Both the position numbers and the translations under genes were made by a program. DNA of 11,138 nucleotides from Thalassolituus sp. (GTDB lineage: Bacteria; Pseudomonadota; Gammaproteobacteria; Pseudomonadales; Oceanobacteraceae). Of the stretch, positions 1 to 7,539 are shown piece by piece. The stretch spans positions 1 through 11,138 of the forward strand of contig JARGOI010000052.1 in NCBI GenBank assembly GCA_029212275.1, given 5' to 3'. The notes under the pieces are model-generated. The model was not told where the DNA came from, made no database searches, and saw nothing but the letters and a program-made list of their open reading frames with translations. Each line of letters begins with the position of its first letter. The first letter of the stretch is position 1.

Positions 1-555
1 AGAGATTCTATTTCGGCGGAGTACGTGGCAAATGGTTATGACGTTTTGAATGGCCAAGGGATGGTTTTATTCAACGTGCCGCGGGAGAAAACACCAGCAG
101 AATTAATCGAATACGAAAAGCAGCAAAAACAACAAAAAGCCGCAGAGTTGCGTGTTAAGCAGCAAAAAAATAACGATCAAAACTTACAGCGTTTGTATGC
201 CAACCATGCGGATGTTGAGCGTGCTCGATTGCGTCAAGTTGAAGATCTGCAAGCCCAGATTGACACGGCCAAAAGGCGCATCGAAGCGCAACAAGAATCC
301 ATTCGTCAATTGGAGCAAAAAGCTGCGGATTTCGAAAGACGTGAGCAACCGGTGCCAGTGAATATCACGGATGAACTCAATACTAGCCGCATTGAGGTAA
401 AGCTAGTGGAAACATCCAACGACAAACGTCGAGCTGCGATTAATACTATCAATAAAGAGTACGATGAAATTAATTATCGTCTGCGAGTATTGCGTGTCTA
501 CCCTCGTGGCACCTTACCTGAGAATGTCGATGAGACTTTGATTCCGAAAGAATAG
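1..555 (+). CDS. Partial coiled-coil protein of unknown function, 5' end outside the window
   Basis: The reading frame is open from base 1 to the TAG at 553-555, giving 184 visible codons, so the gene very probably begins upstream. A GTG at 25 lies in frame, but no ribosome binding site precedes it and the codons before it look like protein (SAEYVANGYDVLN). The first 30 or so visible residues resemble the segment that follows a DUF4124-type N-terminus in secreted or periplasmic gammaproteobacterial proteins; that link is from memory and is an inference. Residues about 33-118 are rich in Gln, Lys, Glu, Arg and Ala with few aromatics, which predicts a long coiled coil. The C-terminal part is charged and ends in a short Pro/Gly-containing tail (YPRGTLPENVDETLIPKE). 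No catalytic motif, membrane segment or Cys is visible in the part present. It converges with slmA. Function unknown. Confidence 0.8.
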   Translation, partial: RDSISAEYVANGYDVLNGQGMVLFNVPREKTPAELIEYEKQQKQQKAAELRVKQQKNNDQNLQRLYANHADVERARLRQVEDLQAQIDTAKRRIEAQQESIRQLEQKAADFERREQPVPVNITDELNTSRIEVKLVETSNDKRRAAINTINKEYDEINYRLRVLRVYPRGTLPENVDETLIPKE

Positions 556-558
556 TGT

Positions 559-590
559 TGCGGTGTTGATTATCCGCACCGTTTAATTTT
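559..590 (+). terminator. Weak candidate terminator after the coiled-coil gene
   Basis: Just after the stop codon, CGGTG (561-565) can pair with CACCG (577-581) around an 11-base loop, or alternatively TGCGG (559-563) with CCGCA (574-578). The stem is followed by the T-rich stretch TTTAATTTT (582-590). The stem is short and the T run is broken, so this is only a possible rho-independent terminator. It lies between two convergent genes, where one is expected. Confidence 0.33.
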
Positions 591-624
591 CTGTTTGTAT
601 CTCATCTTGCTTACTTCGCCTTGC

Positions 625-1239
625 TTAAGGCATCGCTAAATCTTTCTCAACCAGCATATTATTGCCGAGTATTGCCCATTGTTGCGGCCAAAACTCGGTA
701 GGCGAAGCTTCAAATTCAGTACGCACGTACTGGCGAATTCGCCCCTCTAAAACAGCCGTTAGCAAATTTGCGTGAGCACTGGCACTTTGTGAGGTTACTT
801 TGTTTTCGCGCATCTCAGCTTCGCGTAAAATTTGCTTCAGTTGAGTTTCTATACGCTCAAATATTTGCTGAATGCGTTGTCTTAAACGCTCAGTTTCTCC
901 TGAAAGTGCATCGCCAGAAAGTAATCGGCACATGCCCTTGTTTTTTTCCGCAAAGGTTAAAATCAATGTCATGGTTTTCTCACAACGTTTCTCGGCGTCT
1001 GGCGTATCTTGCAGAATTAATTTAACGCGCGAAAAAATAGTGTCTTCAATAAAACTAATCAGTCCTTCAAACATTTTCGCTTTGGATGGAAAATGTCGGT
1101 AAAGAGCGGCTTCAGACACACCAACCTGCTTGGCCAAACTGGCCGTGGTGATACGCGCGCCAGGATTGTTTTCGAGCATCTGCGCTAAGGATTGTAGAAT
1201 TTGATCGCGGCGCGACATTTTATCGAGACTGTCCGTCAT
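625..1239 (-). CDS. slmA: Nucleoid occlusion factor SlmA (TetR family)
   Basis: 204 residues. SlmA binds specific chromosomal sites and, when DNA-bound, blocks FtsZ ring assembly over the nucleoid. The N-terminal helix-turn-helix covers about residues 29-53, with the recognition-helix segment VSEAALYRHFPSK at 41-53, nearly identical to the enterobacterial protein as I remember it. Before it lies RRDQILQSLAQMLE (10-23), also matching SlmA closely. The C-terminal dimerisation/FtsZ-binding domain is recognisable through ERIETQLKQILRE (128-140) and the region after it. The C-terminus is a little longer than the E. coli protein. The ATG at 1239 is preceded by AAGGAAG, which overlaps the stop of argB; only 9 bases separate the two genes, so slmA is probably translated from the argB message. 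Met8 is a possible internal start but has no better ribosome binding site. In E. coli slmA sits beside dut; here it has moved behind argB. Confidence 0.93.
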   Translation of the reverse strand: MTDSLDKMSRRDQILQSLAQMLENNPGARITTASLAKQVGVSEAALYRHFPSKAKMFEGLISFIEDTIFSRVKLILQDTPDAEKRCEKTMTLILTFAEKNKGMCRLLSGDALSGETERLRQRIQQIFERIETQLKQILREAEMRENKVTSQSASAHANLLTAVLEGRIRQYVRTEFEASPTEFWPQQWAILGNNMLVEKDLAMP

Positions 1240-1248
1240 TCGACTTCC

Positions 1249-2151
1249 TTATTTACGACGATTGGTGATCAAGGTGCCCACACCTTCATCGGTAAACAAT
1301 TCCAACATCGTCGAATGAGCGACCCGACCGTCAATGATGTGCGCACTGTTCACACCAGCATGCACGGCATCAAGTGCGCACTGAATTTTTGGCAACATGC
1401 CGCCATAGATGGTGCCATCCGCTATCAAATCATCGACTTGTTTGGTAGTCAGGCCGGTTAATACCTTACCTTCTTTATCCATTAAGCCAGCGATGTTGGT
1501 TAACAGGATCAGCTTTTCCGCTTTTAGCACTTCAGCAACTTTGCCGGCCACTAAGTCGGCATTAATGTTGTAAGAAGCGCCATCGTCACCTACGCCAATA
1601 GGGGCAATGACAGGGATAAAATCACTATTAGTCAACATGTCCAGCACGGCGGTGTTGATGTGTGACACTTCTCCCACATGACCTATGTCGATAATCTCAG
1701 CTTTCTTTAATTCGGGCGACATTTGCGTGACATGTAATTTGCGCGCATGCAGAAGCTGACCATCTTTGCCGGTTAAACCAATCGCATTACCACCGTTTTG
1801 ATTGATAAGGTTAACGATGTCTTTGTTCACTAAACCGCCGAGCACCATCTCTACCACGTCCATGGTTTCGCTAGTGGTGACGCGCATACCATTGACAAAA
1901 CGGCTTTCAATATTCAGTTTTTTCAGTAAATCGCCGATCTGTGGACCACCACCATGTACGACGATGGGATTAATGCCAACAAATTTTAGCATCACCATAT
2001 CGCGCGCAAAGCTGTTCTTTAGGGTCTCATCGATCATGGCATTGCCGCCATATTTAACGACAATGGTTTTGCCCACAAATCGTTGCAAATAGGGCAAGGC
2101 TTCGCTGAGAACTTTTGCGGTATTCATGGCGCTGTCACGCGTCAATGGCAT
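1249..2151 (-). CDS. argB: Acetylglutamate kinase, arginine-sensitive type
   Basis: 300 residues. The enzyme phosphorylates N-acetyl-L-glutamate with ATP, the second step of arginine synthesis, in the cytoplasm. Amino acid kinase fold motifs are clear: KYGGN (33-37, with the phosphate-binding Lys33), HGGGPQIG (66-73), GMRVT (88-92), NINAD (195-199, with Asp199 at the position of the catalytic Asp) and GGMLPKI (250-256, Lys255). The protein has an N-terminal helical extension of about 28 residues before the kinase core (AKVLSEALPYLQRFVGK). In Pseudomonas and Thermotoga enzymes such an extension interlaces dimers into hexamers and allows arginine feedback inhibition; that type is inferred here from the extension and the close overall match to the Pseudomonas protein. 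The ATG at 2151 has AGGAG seven bases upstream. It lies downstream of algC and just upstream of slmA. Confidence 0.97.
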   Translation of the reverse strand: MPLTRDSAMNTAKVLSEALPYLQRFVGKTIVVKYGGNAMIDETLKNSFARDMVMLKFVGINPIVVHGGGPQIGDLLKKLNIESRFVNGMRVTTSETMDVVEMVLGGLVNKDIVNLINQNGGNAIGLTGKDGQLLHARKLHVTQMSPELKKAEIIDIGHVGEVSHINTAVLDMLTNSDFIPVIAPIGVGDDGASYNINADLVAGKVAEVLKAEKLILLTNIAGLMDKEGKVLTGLTTKQVDDLIADGTIYGGMLPKIQCALDAVHAGVNSAHIIDGRVAHSTMLELFTDEGVGTLITNRRK

Positions 2152-2192
2152 GGTGAGACTCCTAGGTCAGGCTGCTGCTTAAATCGATTATC

Positions 2193-2198
2193 ATTATA
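2193..2198 (-). promoter_or_regulatory. argB: Possible -10 element upstream of argB
   Basis: The minus strand carries a perfect TATAAT about 40 bases before the argB start, in the 90-base gap behind algC. No good -35 hexamer is found at 16-18 bases and there is no TG extension, so an internal promoter for argB-slmA is only a possibility. No ArgR-like operator was recognised by eye. Confidence 0.3.
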
Positions 2199-2241
2199 GC
2201 CTTAAGCGATGGCTAGCTGCTAGGTTGAAATTCAGGCTGTG

Positions 2242-4803
2242 TTAGAACAAGGTCTGAATTTCCGGTGCGTGGCGAGTGAGTGACTGCTTAATTTTTTGTT
2301 GAATCCGCTGCATGCTTGCCTCGGAATCGGCAGCAAAACGAAGGGTTAAATTAGGCGTTGTATTGGAGGCTCGTATCAAACCCCAGCCAAAGTTAAACTC
2401 AATTCTTAAACCATCAACATCGATGACACGGGCGCCTTTCAGAAGTTCGGCATCGTCTTTAAGTGCACTGATAACCGCAAACTTTTTGTCGTCATCACAA
2501 GCGAGGGTAATTTCTGGCGTGCTAACGTCGCGTGGAAATTGCGCAAACACTTGTTGCGCTGATAATTCTTGTCCAGTAAGGATTTCTAACACTCGCGCTG
2601 CAACATAAAGTCCATCATCAAAACCATACCAGCGTTCATTAAGATAATAATGCCCACTGAATTCTCCAGCTAACACGGCATTCAACTCGTATAATTTTTG
2701 CTTGAGCATAGAGTGACCGGTTTTCCACAAAATAGGACGGCCACCCAACTGATTTACTAACGGCGCAATATGGCGTGAAGACTTCACGTCATATACAACG
2801 TCACGTCCGGGATTGCGTGGCAAAATATCGCCGATGAATAGCATGAGTAAGGCATCGGCATCGACAATTTCGCCGGCATTATCGACCAAGGTGACGCGGT
2901 CCCCATCGCCGTCGAAGGCGATACCGAGATCAGCCTTGTGTACTAATACTTGTGCACATAAATCTTGAACGTTTTCCGCCTTGCTTGGGTCGGGATGATG
3001 ATTTGGAAACTGTCCATCGATCTCGCAATACAAGGGATGAACATCAACCCCCATATCGCGCAAAAGTTTCACCGACATCGGGCCTGCAACGCCATTGCCG
3101 GCGTCTATCACCACTCGAAAATCCCGTTGTAATTGTACATCGTCGGTTATTCTATTGAGGTATTTACTGCGGATATCTAGATTCGTTACTTTGCCCAAAC
3201 CTGTGATGAAATCTTGCTTTTGGATACGCTGATAAAGCTCAGTAATGGCTTGCTCCGACAAGGGCTGACGATTAATAACGACTTTTAAGCCATTGTATTC
3301 GGCGGGATTGTGGCTTCCCGTTACCATGACACCGCACACTGCATCAATTTCCCATGTGCTGAAATACAGCGTACCCGTGGGTACCATGCCCAGTGAAACA
3401 ACGTCGCATCCTGTCGAGAGTATGCCGCGTTGCAAGCTCTCAGCGATACGCGGACTCGATAGACGACCATCCCACGCTAAGGAAATCTTTTTATGGCCTT
3501 GTGACAATACTTGGCTGCCAATGGCTTGACCTAATAAGCGCACGATGTTGCTGGATAACTCGGAGTCAGCTAAGCCACGAATGTCATAAGCTCTAAATAT
3601 ATGACGCTCGGGTAGAGCGTTTAATGTCTTAATCTCCTCATCACTTTTAAACGGTTCGTTGGTTAAATCCGCGTTATTTGAAGCATCGACAGGAAGACGA
3701 TCTATGGTGATCGACTCACTTATATCAAGGTCATTGGTGTTGCTGGAAACTGGCTGAGTCGGAGTACTGTCTTCTTCAGCTAACCGCGCTGTTGAGGCGT
3801 TTTTCTTAGTAATTTTCTTGTCAGATACAGGTTTGTTGTTGGCTTTATTGTGGCCAGCAAAAGGGTTGTACTTAAGCAGTTCTGAGGTCAAATCGTTATA
3901 CAGCTTCATGCTGAACAAAGGGGGAGTGCGTTCGTTATTGTCGAAAAATTGCTGTAAAAACTCGTTCATCATTTTGCGATTTTTATGCACGCTGTGTTTG
4001 ATCCAAGCCAATACCCCGAGCAGGCCGACAAGCGTAAGCAACAATGTCACAAACCATGGGAAAGACAGCGATACCGCGGATAAATAGGGACGTTCATCCG
4101 ATGGTGTGAAAGTTAAAAACCAATATTCATTGATGGGCACAACGACCGGAACGCTGCGTCGAGTAGGAGCACTGCCCGCCGCCATAATTTGAATGCCTAC
4201 GGGGTCGGTGGGATCCAATTGTTGACGCACACTGACTTGGCCAAGGCTGGTGGCGGCCGCGGCAGAAAATGCCGACAACCAATTTTTATCGTATTGCACC
4301 AGCAAGACGCCTTCAATTTCATCTGAGCTTTTAATGGGGCTTGCCCAAAAGAAACTCAAATCATTTTCTAAGCGCACCGCTTCCAATTTCATCGCTTCGC
4401 CTTGCAGCGTGCGGTTCACTAAATCTTGCACCGAAAAGCGATAACGTTGTTGTAACTGCTGATCATCATTTTTACCGATTAGCTCGACGGATGCAGCCCC
4501 GGGCAGCAACGCTGACAATGACTGGACCCAAGCATTGTCTTGCTCACGCAGTGCGTTAAGTGTTTGTGGATGATTGCTGGCTGTCAACTGCAAGCGACGA
4601 GTATCTTCTAAGCGAGTGCGTAATGATAATGCCATCTGTTGAGCGACTGATTCTGCATACACTTGATCAACGTTGGTTTGCGCCATCAGGTTGATTTGTA
4701 AGCTTTGTAACAACATGCCAATAGAAATAAAGAGGAGTGACAGTAAAATAAATATTCGACCGTAATACCCCAGTGTTCGTCCCTTAACTTGATCTTTTTT
4801 CAT
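2242..4803 (-). CDS. algC: Long-form phosphomannomutase/phosphoglucomutase AlgC with N-terminal membrane and periplasmic module
   Basis: 853 residues from the ATG at 4803. A TTG at 4815 would add four residues; GGAT six bases before the ATG favours the ATG, but AAAGG before the TTG keeps it open. AlgC enzymes interconvert mannose- or glucose-6-phosphate and the 1-phosphates, feeding polysaccharide and LPS synthesis. Residues about 15-38 and 249-271 are membrane segments enclosing a periplasmic domain of about 210 residues. A polar linker rich in Asn, Ser, Thr and Lys (about 280-395) leads to the catalytic part: RAYDIRG (404-410), TGSHNP (495-500) with phosphoserine Ser497, metal site DGDGDR (631-636), sugar-binding GEFSGH (713-718) and phosphate-binding RASNTTP (811-817). 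All key residues are present, so the enzyme should be active. The classical Pseudomonas AlgC has about 463 residues and begins at the catalytic part. The periplasmic domain resembles sensor (Cache-like) domains in layout only; its ligand is unknown. Confidence 0.93.
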   Translation of the reverse strand: MKKDQVKGRTLGYYGRIFILLSLLFISIGMLLQSLQINLMAQTNVDQVYAESVAQQMALSLRTRLEDTRRLQLTASNHPQTLNALREQDNAWVQSLSALLPGAASVELIGKNDDQQLQQRYRFSVQDLVNRTLQGEAMKLEAVRLENDLSFFWASPIKSSDEIEGVLLVQYDKNWLSAFSAAAATSLGQVSVRQQLDPTDPVGIQIMAAGSAPTRRSVPVVVPINEYWFLTFTPSDERPYLSAVSLSFPWFVTLLLTLVGLLGVLAWIKHSVHKNRKMMNEFLQQFFDNNERTPPLFSMKLYNDLTSELLKYNPFAGHNKANNKPVSDKKITKKNASTARLAEEDSTPTQPVSSNTNDLDISESITIDRLPVDASNNADLTNEPFKSDEEIKTLNALPERHIFRAYDIRGLADSELSSNIVRLLGQAIGSQVLSQGHKKISLAWDGRLSSPRIAESLQRGILSTGCDVVSLGMVPTGTLYFSTWEIDAVCGVMVTGSHNPAEYNGLKVVINRQPLSEQAITELYQRIQKQDFITGLGKVTNLDIRSKYLNRITDDVQLQRDFRVVIDAGNGVAGPMSVKLLRDMGVDVHPLYCEIDGQFPNHHPDPSKAENVQDLCAQVLVHKADLGIAFDGDGDRVTLVDNAGEIVDADALLMLFIGDILPRNPGRDVVYDVKSSRHIAPLVNQLGGRPILWKTGHSMLKQKLYELNAVLAGEFSGHYYLNERWYGFDDGLYVAARVLEILTGQELSAQQVFAQFPRDVSTPEITLACDDDKKFAVISALKDDAELLKGARVIDVDGLRIEFNFGWGLIRASNTTPNLTLRFAADSEASMQRIQQKIKQSLTRHAPEIQTLF

Positions 4804-4844
4804 GTTGTTATCCAAAAAATGGCCTTTGTTTTTATTATTTTTTC

Positions 4845-4868
4845 TTGGGATCTGTTTTTGGGTCTGTT
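4845..4868. repeat. Imperfect tandem 12-mer between dut and algC
   Basis: On the plus strand TTGGGATCTGTT (4845-4856) is followed at once by TTTGGGTCTGTT (4857-4868); the two align with a one-base shift. It lies in the short gap between the dut stop and the algC start, in a transcribed A-rich leader on the minus strand. It may be a chance duplication; no function is evident. Confidence 0.5.
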
Positions 4869-4874
4869 AAATAA

Positions 4875-5330
4875 TTACAGTCGACCTGAATGACCAAAAC
4901 CGCCGCTGCCGCGTTCGGTTTCGGTAAAGGCTTCGACCATTTCAAACTTTGCCTGAATGACGGGCACGAGCACCAGTTGTGCCAGGCGCTCGCCAATATC
5001 AATCGTGAATGTTTTGTTCCCGCGGTTCCAGCAGCTGACCATCAATTCGCCCTGATAATCGGAATCGATCAAGCCGACTAAGTTACCTAAGACAATGCCA
5101 TGTTTATGCCCTAAGCCAGAGCGTGGCAGGATGATGGCAGCGATGCTGGGGTCTTCGATAAAAATAGCTAAGCCAGTTTTAATTAATATGGTTTCGCCTG
5201 GCGCTAATGTTACGGGTTCGTCCACGCAGGCACGTAAATCTAACCCCGCCGATCCTGAAGTGGCGTATTCCGGCATTGCAATGGTGTCGCCTAAACGCTT
5301 GTCTAACACTTTCACTTGCAAGGAGTGCAT
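4875..5330 (-). CDS. dut: Deoxyuridine 5'-triphosphate nucleotidohydrolase (dUTPase)
   Basis: 151 residues, one less than the E. coli enzyme. dUTPase hydrolyses dUTP to dUMP and pyrophosphate, which keeps uracil out of DNA and supplies dUMP for dTMP synthesis. All five motifs of the trimeric dUTPase family are present in order: SAGLDLRA (27-34), PRSGLGHKHGI (69-79), GLIDSDYQG (86-94, with catalytic Asp89), GERLAQLVLVP (113-123) and the glycine-rich C-terminal arm RGSGGFGHSG (140-149), which closes over the active site. The ATG at 5330 is preceded by AAGGA about ten bases upstream. It lies 69 bases downstream of coaBC and about 70 bases upstream of algC on the same strand, as in Pseudomonas, so it is probably in one transcript with them. 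Confidence 0.97.
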   Translation of the reverse strand: MHSLQVKVLDKRLGDTIAMPEYATSGSAGLDLRACVDEPVTLAPGETILIKTGLAIFIEDPSIAAIILPRSGLGHKHGIVLGNLVGLIDSDYQGELMVSCWNRGNKTFTIDIGERLAQLVLVPVIQAKFEMVEAFTETERGSGGFGHSGRL

Positions 5331-5354
5331 TTCACTTAATTCCTTTTCGTAATC

Positions 5355-5372
5355 TATGGCTATGCTGCCATA
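5355..5372. repeat. Short inverted repeat in the coaBC-dut gap
   Basis: TATGGC (5355-5360) and GCCATA (5367-5372) can pair around a 6-base loop in the message. No T run follows on the minus strand, so it is not a terminator. Nearby at about 5380-5396 the hexamer TTAACG occurs twice. The stem is short; it could be a processing or pausing hairpin, or chance. Confidence 0.35.
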
Positions 5373-5399
5373 TTGATTAGTTAACGTATTTAACGGTTG

Positions 5400-6614
5400 T
5401 CATTTGTTTTTTGAATTTATCTGACCGGCAATCAATTTGATTAATTGTTTTGCCAGCTGTCGTTTACTCATGACATCAAACTGACGCTGACCGTCTACCC
5501 AAAATACCTTAGCTGCATTATCGTCGCTATTAAAACCAATGTGGCTTTTTGAGACGTCATTGGCAACAATTATGTCCAAATTCTTTTGCACAAGCTTATT
5601 ACGAGCATATTGTTCTAGGTTTTGAGTTTCAGCAGCAAACCCCACGGTGAATGGTCGCTCAGTGTGAGCCGCTACGGTGGCGACGATGTCTGGATTTTTT
5701 GTGAGAGAGAGGTGGATGTCGTCATCCGACTTCTTTATTTTATGATCAGCCGCCTGAACTACCCGATAATCCGCCACGGCGGCAGAAGCAATAAAAACGT
5801 CGCATTTTCCCAGTGTTGCCATACTCGCAGCCAGCATATCCAATGCACTATTTACGGGTACCAGTTCAATACGATCGGGTGCCGGTAAATTCACCGGACC
5901 GCTGATTAACATTACCTTCGCGCCGGCATCACGTGCTGCTTCGGCTAAGGCATAGCCCATTTTACCGGAGCTGTGATTGGAAATATAACGTACCGGATCA
6001 ATCGCTTCTCGTGTCGGCCCTGCCGTTAATACAACGTGCAAGCCCGCCAGCAACCCGGTTTCAAATAAGTTGGCAGTGGCCTGTGCAATCTGTTCGGGCT
6101 CCACCATGCGTCCCGGCCCCACATCTCCGCAGGCCTGCTCTCCGGCATTAGGGCCAACCAGTGTGAGGTTTTTTCCGTGCGCGTCTTGTAGGCGCTTGAG
6201 GTTGGCCTGAGTCATCGGGTCACGCCACATGGCTTGATTCATTGCTGGCGCAATACAAAGTGGTGCTTCGGTGGCGAGGCAAACCGTCGTCAACAGATCA
6301 TTGCCCATGCCTTGCGCTAAGCGCGCAAGCAAATTGGCGCTGGCAGGGGCAATGACAAGTACGTCAGCCCATTTGGCTAATTCTATGTGCCCCATTCCTG
6401 CTTCGGCTTCGGAATCCAGTAGCGCGTGATGCACTGGGTTGCCAGACAACGCTTGCAACGTCAGTGGCGTAATAAATTCCATTGCCCCTTGGGTCATGAT
6501 AACACGCACATCGGCACCGGCGCGCTTGAAGAGACGTACCAGTTCAGCGCTTTTGTAAGCAGCTATGCCGCCACTGATGCCAAGCAGGATGCGGCGATTA
6601 CAGAGTTGTTGCAT
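5400..6614 (-). CDS. coaBC: Bifunctional phosphopantothenoylcysteine decarboxylase / phosphopantothenate-cysteine ligase
   Basis: 404 residues, the usual length. It performs two consecutive steps of coenzyme A synthesis: CTP-dependent joining of cysteine to 4'-phosphopantothenate, then FMN-dependent decarboxylation to 4'-phosphopantetheine. The CoaC half (about 1-190) shows GISGGIAAYKS (12-22), HIELAKWAD with the catalytic His76, the FMN/substrate motif PAMNQAMW (123-130) and the flexible-flap Cys162 in GEQACGD. The CoaB half (about 191-400) shows TAGPTREAIDPVRYISN with Asn213, SSGKMG (215-220), the HKIKK lysines (292-295) that include the family's catalytic Lys, TKNPDIV (305-311) and GFAAET (325-330). 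The ATG at 6614 has only a weak upstream ribosome binding site (GAGCC, about 12 bases away), but the alignment of the N-terminus supports it. It is the first gene of the leftward cluster and is divergent from radC. Confidence 0.97.
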   Translation of the reverse strand: MQQLCNRRILLGISGGIAAYKSAELVRLFKRAGADVRVIMTQGAMEFITPLTLQALSGNPVHHALLDSEAEAGMGHIELAKWADVLVIAPASANLLARLAQGMGNDLLTTVCLATEAPLCIAPAMNQAMWRDPMTQANLKRLQDAHGKNLTLVGPNAGEQACGDVGPGRMVEPEQIAQATANLFETGLLAGLHVVLTAGPTREAIDPVRYISNHSSGKMGYALAEAARDAGAKVMLISGPVNLPAPDRIELVPVNSALDMLAASMATLGKCDVFIASAAVADYRVVQAADHKIKKSDDDIHLSLTKNPDIVATVAAHTERPFTVGFAAETQNLEQYARNKLVQKNLDIIVANDVSKSHIGFNSDDNAAKVFWVDGQRQFDVMSKRQLAKQLIKLIAGQINSKNK

Positions 6615-6643
6615 GATATTTACAGGCTCGTTTAGTATGTGGG

Positions 6644-6658
6644 CAGTATATAGTACTG
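6644..6658. promoter_or_regulatory. Divergent coaBC-radC promoter region with a small palindrome
   Basis: The 62 bases between the two divergent starts (6615-6676) must hold the promoters of both genes unless radC is read from elsewhere. CAGTA (6644-6648) and TACTG (6654-6658) form an inverted repeat around TATAG, so TATATA and TATAGT -10-like hexamers overlap the palindrome on both strands. No convincing -35 box is seen for either direction, so the exact promoters are not assigned. The overlap would suit a shared operator, but this is an inference. Confidence 0.35.
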
Positions 6659-6676
6659 ATCTACAAGGAGGTAGAG

Positions 6677-7351
6677 ATGGCGATTTCTGATTGGCCTGAA
6701 GCGGAACGTCCGCGCGAAAAACTACTCATCAAGGGGCCAGCAAGTCTTTCTGACTCGGAATTATTGGCAATTTTTCTACGCACCGGCGTAAAAGGCAAAA
6801 GTGCGGTTGATCTGTCGCGTGAGCTTTTATCCGAATTCGGTGGACTTAGACCGTTGCTCACAGCCTCGCAAGCAGAGTTTTGTCGACCTCTAGGCCTAGG
6901 CAGTGCTAAGTTTGCACTGTTGCAAGCCGTGTTAGAAATGGCGCGACGTCATTTAGCTGAAGAGATGTATCGAGCCGACGCCTTAAACAGCCCAGAACAC
7001 ACTCGCTCGTATCTGCAGGCACAACTGCGCGATCGTGATTACGAAGTCTTTGTAGGCTTGTTCATGGATAACCAAAATCGTGTGATTCGTTATCAAGAAT
7101 TGTTTACTGGCACTATCGATGGCGCCGCCGTTTATCCGCGCGAAGTCGTGAAGCAGGCACTGACGTTGGGAGCGGCAGCGGTCATCTTTGCGCATAACCA
7201 TCCGTCGGGTGTCGCCGAACCGAGTCAGGCCGATCGGGCGATTACCCAAAAATTGCAGCAGGCATTAAATTCGGTCGATATAAGGGTGCTTGATCACCTC
7301 GTCATCGGTGATGGTTACTGCGTTTCCTTTGCTGAGCGCGGCTGGATATAA
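6677..7351 (+). CDS. radC: RadC family JAB/MPN+ domain protein (UPF0758)
   Basis: 224 residues, the normal length. RadC proteins were once linked to radiation resistance in E. coli, but that phenotype was later assigned to recG, and their biochemical role is still unsettled. The N-terminal part (about 1-100) is the helical UPF0758 domain, with RPREKLL (11-17) and a helix-hairpin-helix-like LGLGSAKFALLQA (72-84). The C-terminal part is a JAMM/MPN+ domain whose predicted zinc site is HNHPSG (His173, His175) plus Asp186 in EPSQAD. The putative metal-site residues are all present. The ATG at 6677 has a near-perfect ribosome binding site, AAGGAGGT at 6665-6672, four bases before the start. It is followed by rpmB-rpmG and mutM, an order conserved in many gammaproteobacteria. 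Confidence 0.95.
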   Translation: MAISDWPEAERPREKLLIKGPASLSDSELLAIFLRTGVKGKSAVDLSRELLSEFGGLRPLLTASQAEFCRPLGLGSAKFALLQAVLEMARRHLAEEMYRADALNSPEHTRSYLQAQLRDRDYEVFVGLFMDNQNRVIRYQELFTGTIDGAAVYPREVVKQALTLGAAAVIFAHNHPSGVAEPSQADRAITQKLQQALNSVDIRVLDHLVIGDGYCVSFAERGWI

Positions 7352-7385
7352 GCGAAATCTTAATGCACAAATTTTGACCTTTTAC

Positions 7386-7414
7386 TTGCTTGTCTGGCTT
7401 GGTTTTGATATAAA
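7386..7414 (+). promoter_or_regulatory. Probable sigma-70 promoter of rpmB-rpmG
   Basis: TTGCTT (7386-7391) and TATAAA (7409-7414) are separated by 17 bases, and TGA directly before the -10 gives an extended -10 element. It lies in the 188-base gap between radC and rpmB. Transcription would start near 7421, leaving a leader of about 120 bases before rpmB. Within it CATCAA (7448-7453) and TTGATG (7456-7461) form an inverted repeat. The call is from the consensus only. Confidence 0.55.
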
Positions 7415-7539
7415 GCGCAACTCTTTTCAGCCAGAGCTGTGTCTAGACATCAACTTTGATGATCTTCCTGACCAATGTTCAGGGCTGCTAACGAATTTAA
7501 AGTTTGTTCGACACAGTTAAAAAATCGGGGCCAAGATCA

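Noticed and set aside
607..627. CTTGCTTA occurring twice near the end of slmA
   Set aside because: The repeat is short, partly within coding sequence, and has no flanking structure suggesting an insertion or attachment site.
1802..2092. Open frame on the plus strand inside argB
   Set aside because: ArgB on the minus strand fully explains this stretch; the antisense product is low in complexity and resembles nothing known.
4804..4815. TTG start for algC
   Set aside because: It is possible, but the ATG at 4803 is a stronger start codon with GGAT at good spacing. Kept as an alternative only.
7504..7539. Upstream start for rpmB that adds 12 residues
   Set aside because: The extension has no counterpart in L28 proteins, and the true N-terminus MSKVCQITGK begins at 7540.
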